Origin: Leptolinea sp964424035
Lineage (GTDB): Bacteria; Chloroflexota; Anaerolineae; Anaerolineales; Anaerolineaceae
Reading direction: 5' to 3'
Assembly (NCBI GenBank): GCA_964424035.1
Contig: CAYRHB010000010.1
Location: 1 to 47,236 of the forward strand
Length of the DNA: 47,236 nucleotides
Below, piece after piece: positions 47,149 to 47,236 of the stretch. Within the stretch, counting starts at the first letter, position 1, and each line of letters starts with the position of its first letter. The position numbers and the translations under genes are program-made. The notes under the pieces were generated by a model that had not been told where the DNA came from, did no database searches, and was given only the letters and a program-made list of their open reading frames with translations.

Positions 47149-47236
47149 TCAGTATGACACTATGCGGGGCAGGTTTTTTGCTTTATTGATCCAACCTTCC
47201 ACCATTTGTTGGGTGGGTACACGGCGTACCAATCTC
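47149..47236 (-). CDS. C-terminal end of an unidentified gene (runs off the window)
   Basis: The minus-strand frame entering from the right ends at TGA 47149-47151. The visible tail of about 28 residues includes VRRVPTQQMVEGWINKAKN and ends RIVSY. The amphipathic, basic composition looks like coding sequence, but no family can be named from so short a piece. Confidence 0.45.
   Translation of the reverse strand, partial: RLVRRVPTQQMVEGWINKAKNLPRIVSY

Overview
The window looks like chromosomal housekeeping sequence from a member of the Chloroflexota, probably an Anaerolineae-like anaerobe or facultative organism. This rests on gene content (a compact Tad pilus locus with no visible secretin, Ctc-type L25, type 2 IPP isomerase, many GT-C membrane glycosyltransferases, an LCP-like protein, no LPS genes); no database search was possible. 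There are no rRNA or tRNA genes, insertion sequences, phage genes or CRISPR arrays. One 10-N scaffold gap lies at 15349-15358, so this is a draft assembly, and two genes carry reading-frame lesions that may be real or artefactual.

Layout. 1-2.4 kb: start of a PLP aminotransferase, then trmI, a zinc-ribbon protein and a NudL-like CoA pyrophosphatase. 2.4-7.9 kb (minus strand): glycerol kinase, a GlpA-type glycerol-3-phosphate dehydrogenase flavoprotein with an in-frame TAA, then three subunits resembling SdhB, SdhC and SdhD, a beta-solenoid-like membrane protein and rplY. 7.9-18.4 kb: LCP-like protein, a three-gene unit (DUF692-like enzyme, SpoU methyltransferase, class I methyltransferase), envelope genes (GT-C, GT4, DedA, YdcF), an MFS exporter and hpf. 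18.4-25.3 kb: comF and the tad genes tadC, tadB, cpaF, cpaE, cpaB and flp. 25.5-29.5 kb: a helical protein paired with an SPFH-HTH fusion, then sucCD behind a structured leader. 29.5-34.8 kb: acp, fni, a polyprenyl diphosphate synthase, folE, and folK-folB-folM-like on the other strand, then a VanZ-like protein. 35-47 kb: ROK kinase, membrane-anchored M14 peptidase, a second YdcF protein, an ABC exporter with an adaptor, two head-to-head membrane glycosyltransferases, yifB, a zincin-like protein and the end of an unidentified gene.

The most interesting system is at 3740-7914. Glycerol kinase is followed by a GlpA flavoprotein whose coding frame, read past one TAA, ends by sharing an ATGA with the SdhB-like iron-sulfur subunit. 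That gene in turn shares an ATGA with the SdhC-like subunit, and sdhD follows 3 nt later. No SdhA, GlpB or GlpC is present. The arrangement suggests a membrane glycerol-3-phosphate:quinone oxidoreductase in which a GlpA flavoprotein takes the place of SdhA on an SDH-type electron-transfer and anchor module.

The pathways link plausibly. Glycerol would be phosphorylated and oxidised, feeding electrons to quinone. SucCD is a central carbon step, Fni and the prenyl synthase make isoprenoid chains, and FolE/FolB/FolK/FolM-like proteins make a pterin or folate. The Tad genes build a surface pilus.
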